The translations under genes and the position numbers were made by a program. A DNA stretch of 64,000 nt from Mycolicibacterium tokaiense (GTDB lineage: Bacteria > Actinomycetota > Actinomycetes > Mycobacteriales > Mycobacteriaceae), in assembly GCF_010725885.1 (NCBI RefSeq), contig NZ_AP022600.1:4154001-4218000 (forward strand), in the 5' to 3' direction. Numbering within the stretch: the stretch's first letter is position 1; the number at the start of each line of letters is the position of its first letter. Of the stretch, positions 7,435 to 16,251 are shown one piece after another. The notes beneath the pieces were generated by a model. The model saw nothing but the letters and a program-made list of their open reading frames with translations, had not been told where the DNA came from and did not search any database.

Positions 7435-8174
7435 CGCCCGCGGTGCGCGTGCGCGAGCTGCATTACGCCTATCCCGACGGCCATCCCGCCCTCGACGGCG
7501 TGGATCTCACGGTGGCCGCAGGCGAGCGGGTGGCGCTGCTGGGCCCCAACGGAGCGGGCAAGACCACGCTGATGCTGCATCTGAACGGCGTGCTCACCGC
7601 AGCGTCGGGGAGCGTGGAGATCTCCGGTGTTCCGTTGTCACGCAAGACGGTCCGCGACATTCGCCGCCGCGTGGGGCTGGTTTTCCAGGACCCCGACGAT
7701 CAACTGTTCATGCCGACGGTCGCCCAGGACATCGCCTTCGGACCCGCCAACTTCGGGCTGACCGGTGCGGAGCTGGCGCAGCGCGTGCGCACCGCATTGC
7801 GGGCTGTTGACCTGACCGAGCTCGCCGACCGCAGCCCGGCACACCTGTCCGGCGGACAACGGCGCCGCGCCGCCCTGGCCGCGGTGCTGGCGTGCGAACC
7901 CGAGATCCTGGTGCTCGACGAGCCGTCGGCCAACCTCGACCCGGTGGCCCGCCGGGAGTTGGCGCAGACCCTGCAGCAGTCGACGACCGAGCGGACCATG
8001 CTGCTGGTGACCCACGATCTGCCGTACGCCGCGCAGCTGTGTGAGCGGGCCGTCATCATCGACCACGGCCGGGTGGTCGCCGATGGGGACATCCGGTCGG
8101 TGCTCGGGGATGCCGCGCTGCTGGCGCAACACCGCCTCGAATTACCCTGGGGATTCGAGGTTCCCGCGCGCTGA
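7431..8174 (+). CDS. cbiO: ECF transporter ATP-binding protein CbiO
   Basis: 247 residues from ATG 7431, overlapping the cbiQ stop. Walker A GPNGAGKT (38-45), Q-loop in VFQDPDDQLF, ABC signature LSGGQRRR, Walker B ILVLDEPSANLD, H-loop LLVTHD. It powers uptake with the CbiMNQ membrane part, presumably as a homodimer because only one ATPase gene is present. M. tuberculosis carries the unrelated nickel permease NicT at the corresponding place as I recall it. An open frame extends upstream to 7365 but lies within cbiQ. Confidence 0.9.
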   Translation: MTPAVRVRELHYAYPDGHPALDGVDLTVAAGERVALLGPNGAGKTTLMLHLNGVLTAASGSVEISGVPLSRKTVRDIRRRVGLVFQDPDDQLFMPTVAQDIAFGPANFGLTGAELAQRVRTALRAVDLTELADRSPAHLSGGQRRRAALAAVLACEPEILVLDEPSANLDPVARRELAQTLQQSTTERTMLLVTHDLPYAAQLCERAVIIDHGRVVADGDIRSVLGDAALLAQHRLELPWGFEVPAR

Positions 8175-8194
8175 CCGCGTTGTTCCGCGGCTCA

Positions 8195-9574
8195 TCACGG
8201 GTCGTGGTCGGGGTCGATGATCCGTTCGGGGTGGTGCAGGTTGTTGGTGCGGGGTTGGCCGCGGTCGAGCTCGGGTGGTGGGGTCCATTCGGTCACCCCG
8301 TCTGTGGGGCGGTTGCGTGTTGACCATCCCAGGGCATCGACCATCCTGTTGTCCGGCCCGCAGGCCAGGGTGAGCTCGTCGATGTCGGTCTGTCCGCCGT
8401 GTTGCCAGTCTGTGTTGGCGTGGTGGACCTGGGAGCGGTAGGCGCTGGCGGTGCAGCCGGGCATGGTGCAGCCGCGGTGTTTGGCGAGCAGCATGAGGCG
8501 CTGGGCCATCGAGGCGGTGCGTCGGGAGCGGCCGAAGTGCAGGGGCAGGCCGTTGCCGTCGAACAGGGCGAGCCACGGGCGGGAGTGGGCGGCGAGTTTG
8601 AGGACATCGGAGATCGGCAGGCGGGTGCCGCCGGCGGTGATGCCGTGTCCGGTGCCTTGTTCGAGGTCGGTGAGGTTGGCGACGATGATGACGTTGGCGG
8701 GTAAGCCGTTGATGGTGCCGACGGGCGTGGTGCTCAGGAGCTGGCGGCATATCCACATCAGGGCATCGTGGTTGCGCTGCCCCTGGGTGCGGGTGTCGGC
8801 GCGGGTCTGCTCCTCGCTGGGGGTTCCGGTGACGCAGGGGTTCTCGTCGGTGGGGTTGCACATGCCGGGGGCGGCGTGCTGTTCGATGATGGGTTCCATC
8901 AGCGCCCAGGCTTCTGGGGTGAGCTTGCCTTTGACCGGGATCAGGCCGTCGGCGTCTTGCTTGCCGTGGTGGAAATAGCTTTGGGCGACGCGATCTGCAT
9001 CGGAGAATATGCCGTCCTGGTTGAGCAGGTAGGCCAGGTGGTTGGCGGCGGTGACGAATCCGTCGACGGTCAGCCTGCAGGCGTGTTTGGCCAGTTCGGT
9101 TTCGGCGCCGTCACGGGTCGGGGCATCGATGGCCTGGGGCAGCTTGTGGAAGAACGAGGTGATCTTGGTGATGTGCTCGGTGCTGATCAATCCGTCGGCT
9201 TGGCCGTGGGCCACCGTCGGCCATAGCGGGGCCAGGGGTTCGCCGGTCAATCCCACGCGGGGGCCCAGCAGGGCGGCGTGCTTGAGGCGTCGTGACGCTT
9301 CGGCGGCACTGATGCGTAACCGCGTGGACAGCACCTTGGTGAAGCTTTTTGCGCCCAGCTGTTTCGGCGTGCACTCGGTTGTGAGGCGTTGATAGACCTT
9401 GTGATCGATGACGGGTTGTTGCCAGGACAGGGTTTCTCGACGCTGTTGCAAGTCCAGCAACTCCAGAGGGGTGAAGGCGTCGATTGACAACGAGTTCATC
9501 TGGGCCTGAGGGGTTTCCATCTGGGTCAGGGCAGCCAGCATCGCCTCTTTGTCCTCGAGTGCGGAGCTGCCCAT
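8195..9574 (-). CDS. DUF222 and HNH endonuclease domain protein (13E12-repeat family type)
   Basis: 459 residues from ATG 9574. N-terminal DUF222 helical region (VYQRLTTECTPKQLG, RLKHAALLGPRVG) and a C-terminal HNH module (CTMPGCTASAYRSQVHHANTDW, then DELTLACGPDNRMVD). Such proteins are multicopy in mycobacteria, known in M. tuberculosis as 13E12 repeat proteins, and are suspected of mobility. It interrupts the otherwise metal-related stretch between cbiO and kmtR and appears somewhat less GC-rich than its neighbours. A 44-codon upstream extension was rejected because a leaderless-type promoter points to 9574. No terminal repeats were found. Confidence 0.85.
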   Translation of the reverse strand: MGSSALEDKEAMLAALTQMETPQAQMNSLSIDAFTPLELLDLQQRRETLSWQQPVIDHKVYQRLTTECTPKQLGAKSFTKVLSTRLRISAAEASRRLKHAALLGPRVGLTGEPLAPLWPTVAHGQADGLISTEHITKITSFFHKLPQAIDAPTRDGAETELAKHACRLTVDGFVTAANHLAYLLNQDGIFSDADRVAQSYFHHGKQDADGLIPVKGKLTPEAWALMEPIIEQHAAPGMCNPTDENPCVTGTPSEEQTRADTRTQGQRNHDALMWICRQLLSTTPVGTINGLPANVIIVANLTDLEQGTGHGITAGGTRLPISDVLKLAAHSRPWLALFDGNGLPLHFGRSRRTASMAQRLMLLAKHRGCTMPGCTASAYRSQVHHANTDWQHGGQTDIDELTLACGPDNRMVDALGWSTRNRPTDGVTEWTPPPELDRGQPRTNNLHHPERIIDPDHDP

Positions 9575-9580
9575 GCCTCG

Positions 9581-9586
9581 AACATA
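9581..9586 (-). promoter_or_regulatory. -10 element (TATGTT) of the DUF222-HNH gene
   Basis: On the minus strand TATGTT is followed by six bases and ATG 9574, leaderless geometry. This decides against the upstream in-frame start at 9706. Confidence 0.45.
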
Positions 9587-9739
9587 CGGATCGCCACTGA
9601 CAAGAATCGGCGCGGTGTGACACCAGATGCTCAAGTGGCGCAGGGGTTTAGGTGCCCATCGCAGGCTACGCCGAGACCGACGAAATACCGGATCGCACTC
9701 GCGCAAATGGGCCCGTGTGTCGGTATGGGCGAGAAGGAG

Positions 9740-10114
9740 CTACCCCGTCTCGCCGGGGAGCGGCCGGACATGAGAGTCATGGCGGTGGTGCCCCGGGACG
9801 CCGGGCCCGGCGTGTTCGGCGTTGTACACGGCATCGACCACCAGTTGGCGCACGTGCTCGTTTTCCAGGCGGTAGATCACCTGCGTCCCCTCGCGACGGG
9901 TGCGCACCAGCCGCGCCATGCGAAGCTTGGCCAGGTGTTGGGACACCGAAGGGGCGGGCTTGCCGACGTGCTCAGCCAGGTCGTTGACCGAACGTTCTCC
10001 CGTCGTCAACGCCCAGAGGATCTGAATGCGGGTGGTGTCGGCCAACATCCGGAACACCTCGACGATCAGGCCGGCCTGATCGTCGGGCAACCGATCCTGA
10101 TCACCTGCGCTCAC
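9740..10114 (-). CDS. kmtR: Nickel/cobalt-sensing repressor KmtR
   Basis: 124 residues. ArsR winged helix (SVNDLAEHVGKPAPSVSQHL) and a C-terminal YRLENEHVRQLV...NAEHAGPG stretch typical of mycobacterial KmtR. The KmtR metal ligands known from M. tuberculosis (His88, Glu101, His102, His110, His111) are present here as His87, Glu100, His101, His109 and His110. Metal binding releases the repressor from export genes and its own promoter. It follows mtr by 19 bp but has its own promoter-like sequence. The nearby CbiMNQO importer gives a metal-homeostasis context. Confidence 0.9.
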   Translation of the reverse strand: MSAGDQDRLPDDQAGLIVEVFRMLADTTRIQILWALTTGERSVNDLAEHVGKPAPSVSQHLAKLRMARLVRTRREGTQVIYRLENEHVRQLVVDAVYNAEHAGPGVPGHHRHDSHVRPLPGETG

Positions 10115-10120
10115 AACCCG

Positions 10121-10126
10121 ACCCTA
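10121..10126 (-). promoter_or_regulatory. -10 element (TAGGGT) of kmtR
   Basis: TAGGGT on the minus strand, six bases before GTG 10114, in the short gap after mtr. Suggests independent leaderless expression of kmtR. Confidence 0.45.
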
Positions 10127-10133
10127 GCGAATC

Positions 10134-11549
10134 TCAGTGCCGCTTGGGCGGCGGCCACGCGGGCTCACCACACAGGGCCAGCAGCGCGTTCTCGATCACC
10201 TCGGGCAGGGCGGGATGGATCCAGTACTGCCCGCGAGCCATGTCCTGGCCGCCCAACCCGAAGCTCATCGCCTGGATCAGCGGCTGGATCAACGACGATG
10301 CCTGATGGCCCATGATGTGGGCACCGAGGATCGTCCCACTGTCCTGGTCGACGACGATCTTCACGATACCGGTGGTGTCCTCCATCGCCCAGCCGTAGGC
10401 CACGTCGCCGTAGTCCTGCACCTTGGCGCCGACGTTGTATCCCGCTGCCCTGGCCTCGTTCTCGGTCAGCCCGACCATGGCGATCTGCGGATCGGTGAAC
10501 ACCGCCGAGGGCACGTACCGATGGTCGGAGGCCACCAGCGTGTCGGTGTCATCCCAGTCGGCCAGCAGGTTGTGGCGCACCACGCGCGCCTCGTGATTGG
10601 CGACGTGCTTGAGCTGGTATGGCGAGCTGACATCGCCGAGGGCGAAGATCCCGCGGGCGGTCGTGCGCTGGTACTCGTCCACCCGGATCAAGCCGTCGTC
10701 GTCGAGTTCGACGCCGGCCAGCTCAGCAGACAGCAGGTCCCCGTTGGGAATTCGTCCGGTCGCCACCAGAAGTGCATCCCCGGCCAGCACGGATCCGTCG
10801 TCGAGTTCGAGTTCGACGCCCGAGTCGCACGGACGGGACCCGATGACGTTGCGGCGGCTGTGGATCTCCCACTTCTTGCCGGCCACATCGGTGAACCGCT
10901 CGCAGATCGTGTCATCGCAGTGTGTCAGCAGCGCGGACCCGCGGATCACCATCGAGATCCGCGTACCCAGCGCCGAGAAGACGTGGGCGAACTCGGCGGC
11001 CACGAAACCGCCGCCGACGATGACCAGATGCTCGGGCAGATCGGAGATCCGCATGATGGTGTCGCTGGTGTAGTACTGCACGCCGCACCCCGCGATGGCC
11101 TCCGGCACCGAGGCGCGCGCACCCGCGGCGATCACCACCTGATCGGCGGTGAACTCGTCACCCGCTTCGGTGCGCAGCAGGTGTCTGCCGTCGCTGCGGG
11201 TGGGGCCGAAGCGGGTGTGGCTGTCGTACACGGTGACGTTCGGAGACGAGCGCCGGTAGCGTTCACCGCCCAACGCGATCGGATCGATGCGGCCGAAGAC
11301 CCGCGACACGATGTCGCTCCAGCGCACCTTGTCGATGTGGGCGTCGATGCCGAATCGCGCCGAATCGCGAATGGTGGCAGCCACTTCCGCGGCGTAGACG
11401 AACATCTTGGTGGGGATGCACCCGACGTTGAGGCAGGTGCCGCCGAAGGCGCCCTGCTCGCAGATCGCCACCTTCTTCCCCGCGTAGCGCTCGTCGAGGA
11501 TGCTGTTGCCCGAACCGGTGCCGATGATGGCGAGATCGAAGTGTTCCAT
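10134..11549 (-). CDS. mtr: Mycothione reductase
   Basis: 471 residues, flavoprotein disulfide reductase family. FAD-binding GTGSGN at the N-terminus, redox-active Cys39/Cys44 in GGTCLNVGCIPTK, second nucleotide motif VGGGFVAAEFA, second FAD motif IFALGDVS, and the C-terminal active-site His-Glu stretch WIHPALPEVIENAL. It reduces mycothione, the disulfide of the actinobacterial thiol mycothiol, with NADPH. It follows the hydrolase gene by 18 bp, so it is probably co-transcribed. Corresponds to Rv2855. Confidence 0.93.
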   Translation of the reverse strand: MEHFDLAIIGTGSGNSILDERYAGKKVAICEQGAFGGTCLNVGCIPTKMFVYAAEVAATIRDSARFGIDAHIDKVRWSDIVSRVFGRIDPIALGGERYRRSSPNVTVYDSHTRFGPTRSDGRHLLRTEAGDEFTADQVVIAAGARASVPEAIAGCGVQYYTSDTIMRISDLPEHLVIVGGGFVAAEFAHVFSALGTRISMVIRGSALLTHCDDTICERFTDVAGKKWEIHSRRNVIGSRPCDSGVELELDDGSVLAGDALLVATGRIPNGDLLSAELAGVELDDDGLIRVDEYQRTTARGIFALGDVSSPYQLKHVANHEARVVRHNLLADWDDTDTLVASDHRYVPSAVFTDPQIAMVGLTENEARAAGYNVGAKVQDYGDVAYGWAMEDTTGIVKIVVDQDSGTILGAHIMGHQASSLIQPLIQAMSFGLGGQDMARGQYWIHPALPEVIENALLALCGEPAWPPPKRH

Positions 11550-11567
11550 GTACGCAGTCCTGTTCGG

Positions 11568-12563
11568 TCAGCTGACGGGGGAGGTGTCGACGTAGAGGTC
11601 CAGCCACCGCTCCAGCTCGCGGTAGGCCGCGGCCCGCGGTGCCGAGAGGGACAGGAACACATCGTGTTTGGCGTCGACGATGGGTGCCACGGTGGTGTGG
11701 GTGCCACCGACACACCCGGCCCAGCGGGCGATCTGCGCCACGTCCAGCACGGCGTCGCCGGTCTCCAGCGACGCCGCGTTCCGGGACTCGGAGATGCTGT
11801 GGTCCGAACGCAGGATCAGATTGGGCACCCCGACGTCCAGCCCGCGGTGCAGTCGCGCGTGGCCCCGGCGGATCGCGTTGATCCAGCCGAAGGTGACCGG
11901 GAAGCCGCCCACCGGTTTGAGGGCCAGGTCGTAGTCGAATTCACCGGCGTAGTCCCGGTGCAGCGAGGTGCCGTAGCCACCGGGGGTGGGTTTGCGTATC
12001 ACCTGCCGCTTGCGCAACCGGGCCAGGCCCCGCAGCGCCGCACCCGTCGGTGGAGTCCGCAGGATCGACGGGCCGTGCAGGTCGAAGAACGGGCTGTTGA
12101 GCACCAGTGCGCCGATGCCCAACGCAGCGGTCGCGTCCCGCCGGCGTACCCGGTCCAGCCACAGTGTGACGATCAGCCCACCCGCGGAGTGGCCGTACAC
12201 GCACACGGTGGCGTCCTCGGTCTCTCGGCGGATGATGGTGAGCGCGCGTTCCAGTTCGGTGTCATAGCTTGCCAGGTCGGTGGTGAAATGCGGGGTCTGG
12301 CCCTCTCTCCAGGATCTGCCGCACTTGTTCAGATCCAGGGCGTAGAACGCGAATCCCCGGTCGGTGAACCGCTCGGCCAGTTCGGTGTGGAAGAAGTAAT
12401 CGGTGTAACCGTGCACCGCCAACACCGCGTGCCGGGGCGTGCCGCTGCTCTGCGCGGGCCGCACCAGGGTCGAGAAGAGGTCGCCCTCGCCGTGCGGATC
12501 GGCGCCCAGCTCGATCGTGGTCTGCACGAACCCTGGCAGGACGTCGGGATCCCATGCCGTCAC
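11568..12563 (-). CDS. Alpha/beta hydrolase (monoacylglycerol lipase/lysophospholipase-like)
   Basis: 331 residues from GTG 12563. Nucleophile elbow VYGHSAGG with Ser, an early HGYTDYFF oxyanion loop, and a late catalytic His in VGGTHTTV. The layout fits the serine aminopeptidase/Hydrolase_4 family. Substrate unknown. It matches Rv2854, next to mtr in M. tuberculosis. A longer upstream frame to 12725 overlaps the LLM oxidoreductase gene and is unlikely. Confidence 0.82.
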   Translation of the reverse strand: MTAWDPDVLPGFVQTTIELGADPHGEGDLFSTLVRPAQSSGTPRHAVLAVHGYTDYFFHTELAERFTDRGFAFYALDLNKCGRSWREGQTPHFTTDLASYDTELERALTIIRRETEDATVCVYGHSAGGLIVTLWLDRVRRRDATAALGIGALVLNSPFFDLHGPSILRTPPTGAALRGLARLRKRQVIRKPTPGGYGTSLHRDYAGEFDYDLALKPVGGFPVTFGWINAIRRGHARLHRGLDVGVPNLILRSDHSISESRNAASLETGDAVLDVAQIARWAGCVGGTHTTVAPIVDAKHDVFLSLSAPRAAAYRELERWLDLYVDTSPVS

Positions 12564-12567
12564 GGGT

Positions 12568-13503
12568 TCACTGTAGCGGCGCCGGCTCCCGTTGCAGACC
12601 GGCGAGCAACGCACTGGTGCGGCGCATCGTGTCGGGGTCGCCGACGAGGAATCCGACGAACTCGGTGACCCCGATGTCGGAGAACCGGCGCAGCTGCGCC
12701 GCCACCTGCTCCTCGTCGCCCACAACGGCTACCCCGCCCACCCCGTCGACTCCTTCGCGGTCCAGCACGCCCCGGTACGAGGGCATCTCCGCGGTGTAGC
12801 TGAAGGCCTCCGACAGCGAGTGTCGAACCCCATCGACGTCGTGGGTGACGACCACGGGCAGCGCGGCGATCACCTCGGGAGCGGGCCTGCCGAGGTGTGT
12901 GGCGCGGGTGGTGATCCGGGGGACGACGTGCTGTTCCAGCGTTCGGGGGCCGGTCCAGGTGGTGACGGTGCCGTCGGTCAGCTCGGCGGCGAGGTCGAGC
13001 ATGCGCGGTCCGAGTGCGGCGATGACCACCCGCGGTGCCGGTGCGGCCAGCTCGACACTGCCGACGGCTGTCAGCTGGCTGCCGTGGTAGTCCACGGCGT
13101 CGCCGGCCATCGCCGGGATGAGGATCTCCAGGAATTCGCGCATGTACTGCGCGGGCCGGGTGAAGGGCTGCCCCAGCGCTTCCACCATCGTCTGATGACC
13201 GGTGCCGATACCGAGCGTCAGTCGCCCGTCGACCGCGGTGTTGGTGGTCATCGCCTGACGCGCCAGCGTCAGCGGGTGCTGGTGATAGGCGACGTTGACG
13301 CTGGTGCCCAACTCGATGCGGCGGGCGTGCTGTCCGGCCAGCGCCAACGCTGTCAGCGCGTCCCACGGAGCCAGGCCCGGCACCGGCGGCAGCTGCGGCA
13401 GCCAGGCGCGGTGGAAGCCGCCGGCGTCGGCCTCGGTGACGGAACCGAGCACCGTGGTGAGCGTGATGGTGGCGTCGGGCAGAGCCATGGCGGAGATGTG
13501 CAC
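12568..13503 (-). CDS. LLM-class flavin/F420-dependent oxidoreductase
   Basis: 311 residues. Luciferase-like TIM barrel: RIELGTSVNVAYHQHPLTLARQAMT, RLTLGIGTGHQ, and a C-terminal region typical of F420-dependent LLM enzymes. GTG 13503 is chosen because GAGGAG (13511-13516) sits seven bases upstream; ATG 13488 would lie 22 bases from it. Divergent from a TetR gene across paired operators, so probably repressed by it. Whether it uses F420 or FMN, and the substrate, cannot be read. The gene ends inside the promoter of the next gene. Confidence 0.82.
   Translation of the reverse strand: MHISAMALPDATITLTTVLGSVTEADAGGFHRAWLPQLPPVPGLAPWDALTALALAGQHARRIELGTSVNVAYHQHPLTLARQAMTTNTAVDGRLTLGIGTGHQTMVEALGQPFTRPAQYMREFLEILIPAMAGDAVDYHGSQLTAVGSVELAAPAPRVVIAALGPRMLDLAAELTDGTVTTWTGPRTLEQHVVPRITTRATHLGRPAPEVIAALPVVVTHDVDGVRHSLSEAFSYTAEMPSYRGVLDREGVDGVGGVAVVGDEEQVAAQLRRFSDIGVTEFVGFLVGDPDTMRRTSALLAGLQREPAPLQ
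12570..12575 (-). promoter_or_regulatory. -10 element (TACAGT) of the hydrolase-mtr operon
   Basis: TACAGT overlaps the stop of the upstream LLM gene and is followed by six bases and GTG 12563: a leaderless-type promoter that sets the hydrolase start. Confidence 0.4.
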
Positions 13504-13534
13504 GGTGATGCTCCTCGGGGTGACGGATAGTATT

Positions 13535-13572
13535 CGGAGAGTGTCTCCGCTCAATATATGGAGACTGTCTCC
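13535..13572. promoter_or_regulatory. Two TetR-type operators (GGAGA-n3-TCTCC) between LLM gene and tetR
   Basis: GGAGAGTGTCTCC (13536-13548, extended by matching C/G at 13535 and 13549) and GGAGACTGTCTCC (13560-13572). Each has perfect arms around three bases; centres are 24 bp apart, separated by an AT-rich stretch (CTCAATATAT) likely to hold the divergent -10 elements. A classic arrangement for a TetR repressor controlling itself and its neighbour. Confidence 0.7.
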
Positions 13573-13591
13573 GCTTGTCGACAGGAGGGTC

Positions 13592-14152
13592 ATGCGCGCT
13601 GACGCCGCACGCAACCGACGGCGGGTGCTCGAGGCCGCCCACCAGGCCTTCGCGAGATCCGGGGTGTCGGCCTCGCTGGACGACATCGCCCGCGCGGCCG
13701 GGGTGGGTCCGGGCACGCTGTACCGGCATTTCCCCACCCGCGACCTCCTGGTGCTGGGCGTCATCGCCGACGGCCTGCACGACCTGGCCGACCGCGCCGC
13801 CGGGCTGCTCGACCACCCGGACCCGGCGGAAGCGCTCCAGATCTGGTTGCAGGCGTACGTCGAACAGGCCGGGCTCTTCGACGGGCTGGCGCGCAGCCTG
13901 GTGGCCCCGCCCGACGGTGGCGAGGGCAAACAGGCCTGTGATGCGGCCAGTGCCGCCGGCGCAGCCCTGCTGCAGCGCGCCGTGGACGCCGGCGCGCTGC
14001 GGCCCGATACCGGCGCCGGCGACGTGCTGGACATGGCGGCGGCGATCGCATGGGTCAGCGAGCAGCCCGACCGTGACGTCGACCAGCGCAACCGGCTGGT
14101 GCGGATTCTGGTCGACGGACTGCGTGCCCCGTCACATTCCCACGCGGGCTAA
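13592..14152 (+). CDS. TetR-family transcriptional regulator
   Basis: 186 residues from ATG 13592, with AGGAGG three bases upstream (short spacing). N-terminal HTH: RRRVLEAAHQAFARSGVSASLDDIARAAGVGPGTLYRHFPTRDLL. The C-terminal half is a helical ligand domain (TetR_C_33-like by its DxGALRPD-type motif). It is divergent from the LLM oxidoreductase over two identical-looking operators and most likely represses both genes. The inducer is unknown; a longer frame starting at 13295 runs through the operators and is not credible. Confidence 0.87.
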   Translation: MRADAARNRRRVLEAAHQAFARSGVSASLDDIARAAGVGPGTLYRHFPTRDLLVLGVIADGLHDLADRAAGLLDHPDPAEALQIWLQAYVEQAGLFDGLARSLVAPPDGGEGKQACDAASAAGAALLQRAVDAGALRPDTGAGDVLDMAAAIAWVSEQPDRDVDQRNRLVRILVDGLRAPSHSHAG

Positions 14153-14206
14153 CCTGGGACCACAGCCTGCTCGAACAGGCAGGGCTCGACTTCGGAGGAC
14201 GGACGG

Positions 14207-15784
14207 GTGTCAGACTCGAACATCACCAAGACGGACGTCGTACTCGTCGGCGCCGGAATCATGAGCGCCACCCTGGGTGCACTGCTGCGCATCGTGGAGC
14301 CCAACTGGTCGATCACCTTGATCGAGCGTCTCGATGGCGCGGCGGCCGAGAGCAGCGACCCGTGGAACAACGCGGGCACCGGACACTCCGCGCTGTGTGA
14401 GCTCAACTACACGCCGGAGAAGTCCGACGGCACCATCGACATCACCAAGGCCGTGGCCGTCAACGAGCAGTTCCAGGTGTCCCGGCAGTTCTGGGCGCAC
14501 GCCGTCGAGAAGGGCATCCTTCCCGACGTCCGCAACTTCTTGAACCCGGTGCCGCACGTCAGTTTCGTCGAGGGCGCCGACCGGGTGGAGTACCTGCGCA
14601 AGCGGCGGGACGCATTGGCGTCCAACCCGCTGTTCGCCACCACCGAATTCATCAACGACGCCGACGAATTCGCCCGGCGGCTGCCCTTCATGGCGGCCAA
14701 GCGCGACTTCGCCCAGCCGGTGGCGCTGAACTGGACCACCGACGGCACCGACATCGACTTCGGATCGCTGGCAAAGCAACTCATCGGCTTCGGCGTGCGC
14801 AGCGGCACCAGCGCGATGTTCGGCCACGAGGTGCGCGATGTCAGCCAGCAGTCCGACGGCAGCTGGAACGTCAAGGTGACCAACCGGCGCACCGGCGCCA
14901 AGCGCACGTTGAACTCCAAGTTCGTCTTCGTCGGCGCCGGGGGCGACGCCCTGCACCTGCTGCAGAAGTCGGGCATCAAGGAAGCCAAGGGCTACGGCGG
15001 TTTCCCAGTGGGTGGCCAGTTCCTGCGGGCCTCCAACCCGGCCGTCACCAGCGGGCACCGCGCCAAGGTCTACGGCTTCCCGCCGCTGGGCGCCCCGCCG
15101 ATGTCCGCGCCCCACCTCGACACCCGCATCATCAACGGCAAGCCGTGGCTGCTGTTCGGGCCGTTCGCCGGCTGGTCGCCCAAGTTCCTCAAGCAGGGCA
15201 AGGTCACCGACCTGCCGCTGTCGGTCAAACCGGACAACCTGACCTCCATGCTGGGCGTCGGTCTGTCGCAGATGAGCCTGGTGAAGTACCTGATCGGACA
15301 GCTGATGCTCTCCGAGGGCGACCGGGTGGACGCCCTGCGGGTCTTCGCGCCCAGCGCCGTCGACTCCGACTGGGAGCTCACCCTGGCCGGCCAACGTGTG
15401 CAGGTGATCAAGCCGGCCAAGGGCAAGGGCGGCACCCTCGAATTCGGGACCACGGTGCTGGCCGCCGCCGACGGCAGCATCGCCGGCCTGCTCGGTGCCT
15501 CCCCGGGCGCCTCCACCGCCGTCCCGGCCATGCTGGACGTGATGGAGCGCTGCTTCGGCGACCGCTTCCAGGCGTGGCAGCCGCGGCTGAAGGAGATGAT
15601 CCCCTCGCTGGGCACCGAGCTGTCACACGAGCCCGAACTGTTCGCCGAGGTCTGGGACTGGGGCACCAAGGTGCTGGGTCTGGAATCCGGTGCCGACGCC
15701 GGCGCCGCCGCCCTGTCCGCCGGAGCGGACACCTCGGTGTCCCCGTCCGAAACCGAAGATCCCGAACCTGCAGGAGTGGTGTGA
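14207..15784 (+). CDS. mqo: Malate:quinone oxidoreductase
   Basis: 525 residues. FAD-binding [17 protein letters not shown] at the N-terminus, [22 protein letters not shown], and [17 protein letters not shown] in the middle, all characteristic of Mqo. It is a peripheral membrane flavoprotein that oxidises malate to oxaloacetate and passes electrons to menaquinone. GTG start with CGGAGGA upstream. The last 40 or so residues are low complexity (Ala, Ser, Pro) and may be a lineage-specific tail. Position as Rv2852c. Confidence 0.93.
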   Translation: MSDSNITKTDVVLVGAGIMSATLGALLRIVEPNWSITLIERLDGAAAESSDPWNNAGTGHSALCELNYTPEKSDGTIDITKAVAVNEQFQVSRQFWAHAVEKGILPDVRNFLNPVPHVSFVEGADRVEYLRKRRDALASNPLFATTEFINDADEFARRLPFMAAKRDFAQPVALNWTTDGTDIDFGSLAKQLIGFGVRSGTSAMFGHEVRDVSQQSDGSWNVKVTNRRTGAKRTLNSKFVFVGAGGDALHLLQKSGIKEAKGYGGFPVGGQFLRASNPAVTSGHRAKVYGFPPLGAPPMSAPHLDTRIINGKPWLLFGPFAGWSPKFLKQGKVTDLPLSVKPDNLTSMLGVGLSQMSLVKYLIGQLMLSEGDRVDALRVFAPSAVDSDWELTLAGQRVQVIKPAKGKGGTLEFGTTVLAAADGSIAGLLGASPGASTAVPAMLDVMERCFGDRFQAWQPRLKEMIPSLGTELSHEPELFAEVWDWGTKVLGLESGADAGAAALSAGADTSVSPSETEDPEPAGVV

Positions 15785-16251
15785 CGGTCGCTCTGCGCCG
15801 CAAATGGGCCCAGGACCTCAGCGCGGCAACGCTGTACGAGCTGCTGAAGTTGAGGGTCGAGGTGTTCGTCGTCGAACAGGCCTGCGCCTACCCGGAACTC
15901 GACGGCCGTGACCTGCTGCCCGAGACCCGGCACTTCTGGCTCGATCTGCCCGACGGCGAGGTGATCGCCACGCTGCGGCTGATGGAGGAGCACACCGGCG
16001 GCGCCAAGTCGTTCCGGATCGGGCGGGTGTGCACCAAACAGGCCGCCCGCGGGCAGGGCCACACCACCCGGCTGCTGCAGGCCGCGCTCGCCGAGGTGGG
16101 CGACTACAGCTGCCGCATCGACGCGCAGACCTACCTGGTGGAGATGTACTCCGCGCACGGCTTCGTCCGCGACGGCGAGGAATACCTCGACGACGGCATC
16201 CCGCACGTGCCGATGCTGCGACCGGGGAGCCGGACCGAGGACCAGGCGTGA
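15781..16251 (+). CDS. GNAT-family N-acetyltransferase
   Basis: 156 residues, the length of Rv2851c. GTG start overlaps the mqo stop (GTGA). Acetyl-CoA loop [21 protein letters not shown] matches GNAT motif A (R/Q-x-x-G-x-G/A), and the C-terminal [25 protein letters not shown] resembles the ElaA group. The substrate is unknown. Tight coupling to mqo upstream and to the chelatase downstream (4-bp overlap) suggests one transcript. Confidence 0.85.
   Translation: MTVALRRKWAQDLSAATLYELLKLRVEVFVVEQACAYPELDGRDLLPETRHFWLDLPDGEVIATLRLMEEHTGGAKSFRIGRVCTKQAARGQGHTTRLLQAALAEVGDYSCRIDAQTYLVEMYSAHGFVRDGEEYLDDGIPHVPMLRPGSRTEDQA

Noticed and set aside
10137..12668. Very long open frame (843 codons) on the plus strand opposite mtr and the hydrolase
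   Set aside because: It is antisense to two well-supported genes; its His/Val/Arg/Gly-rich translation has no domain signature and reflects high GC in codon position three.
14161..14181. Small hairpin (GCCTG-CTCGAA-CAGGC) before mqo as terminator or switch
   Set aside because: The stem is only five pairs, with no T tract; too weak to call.
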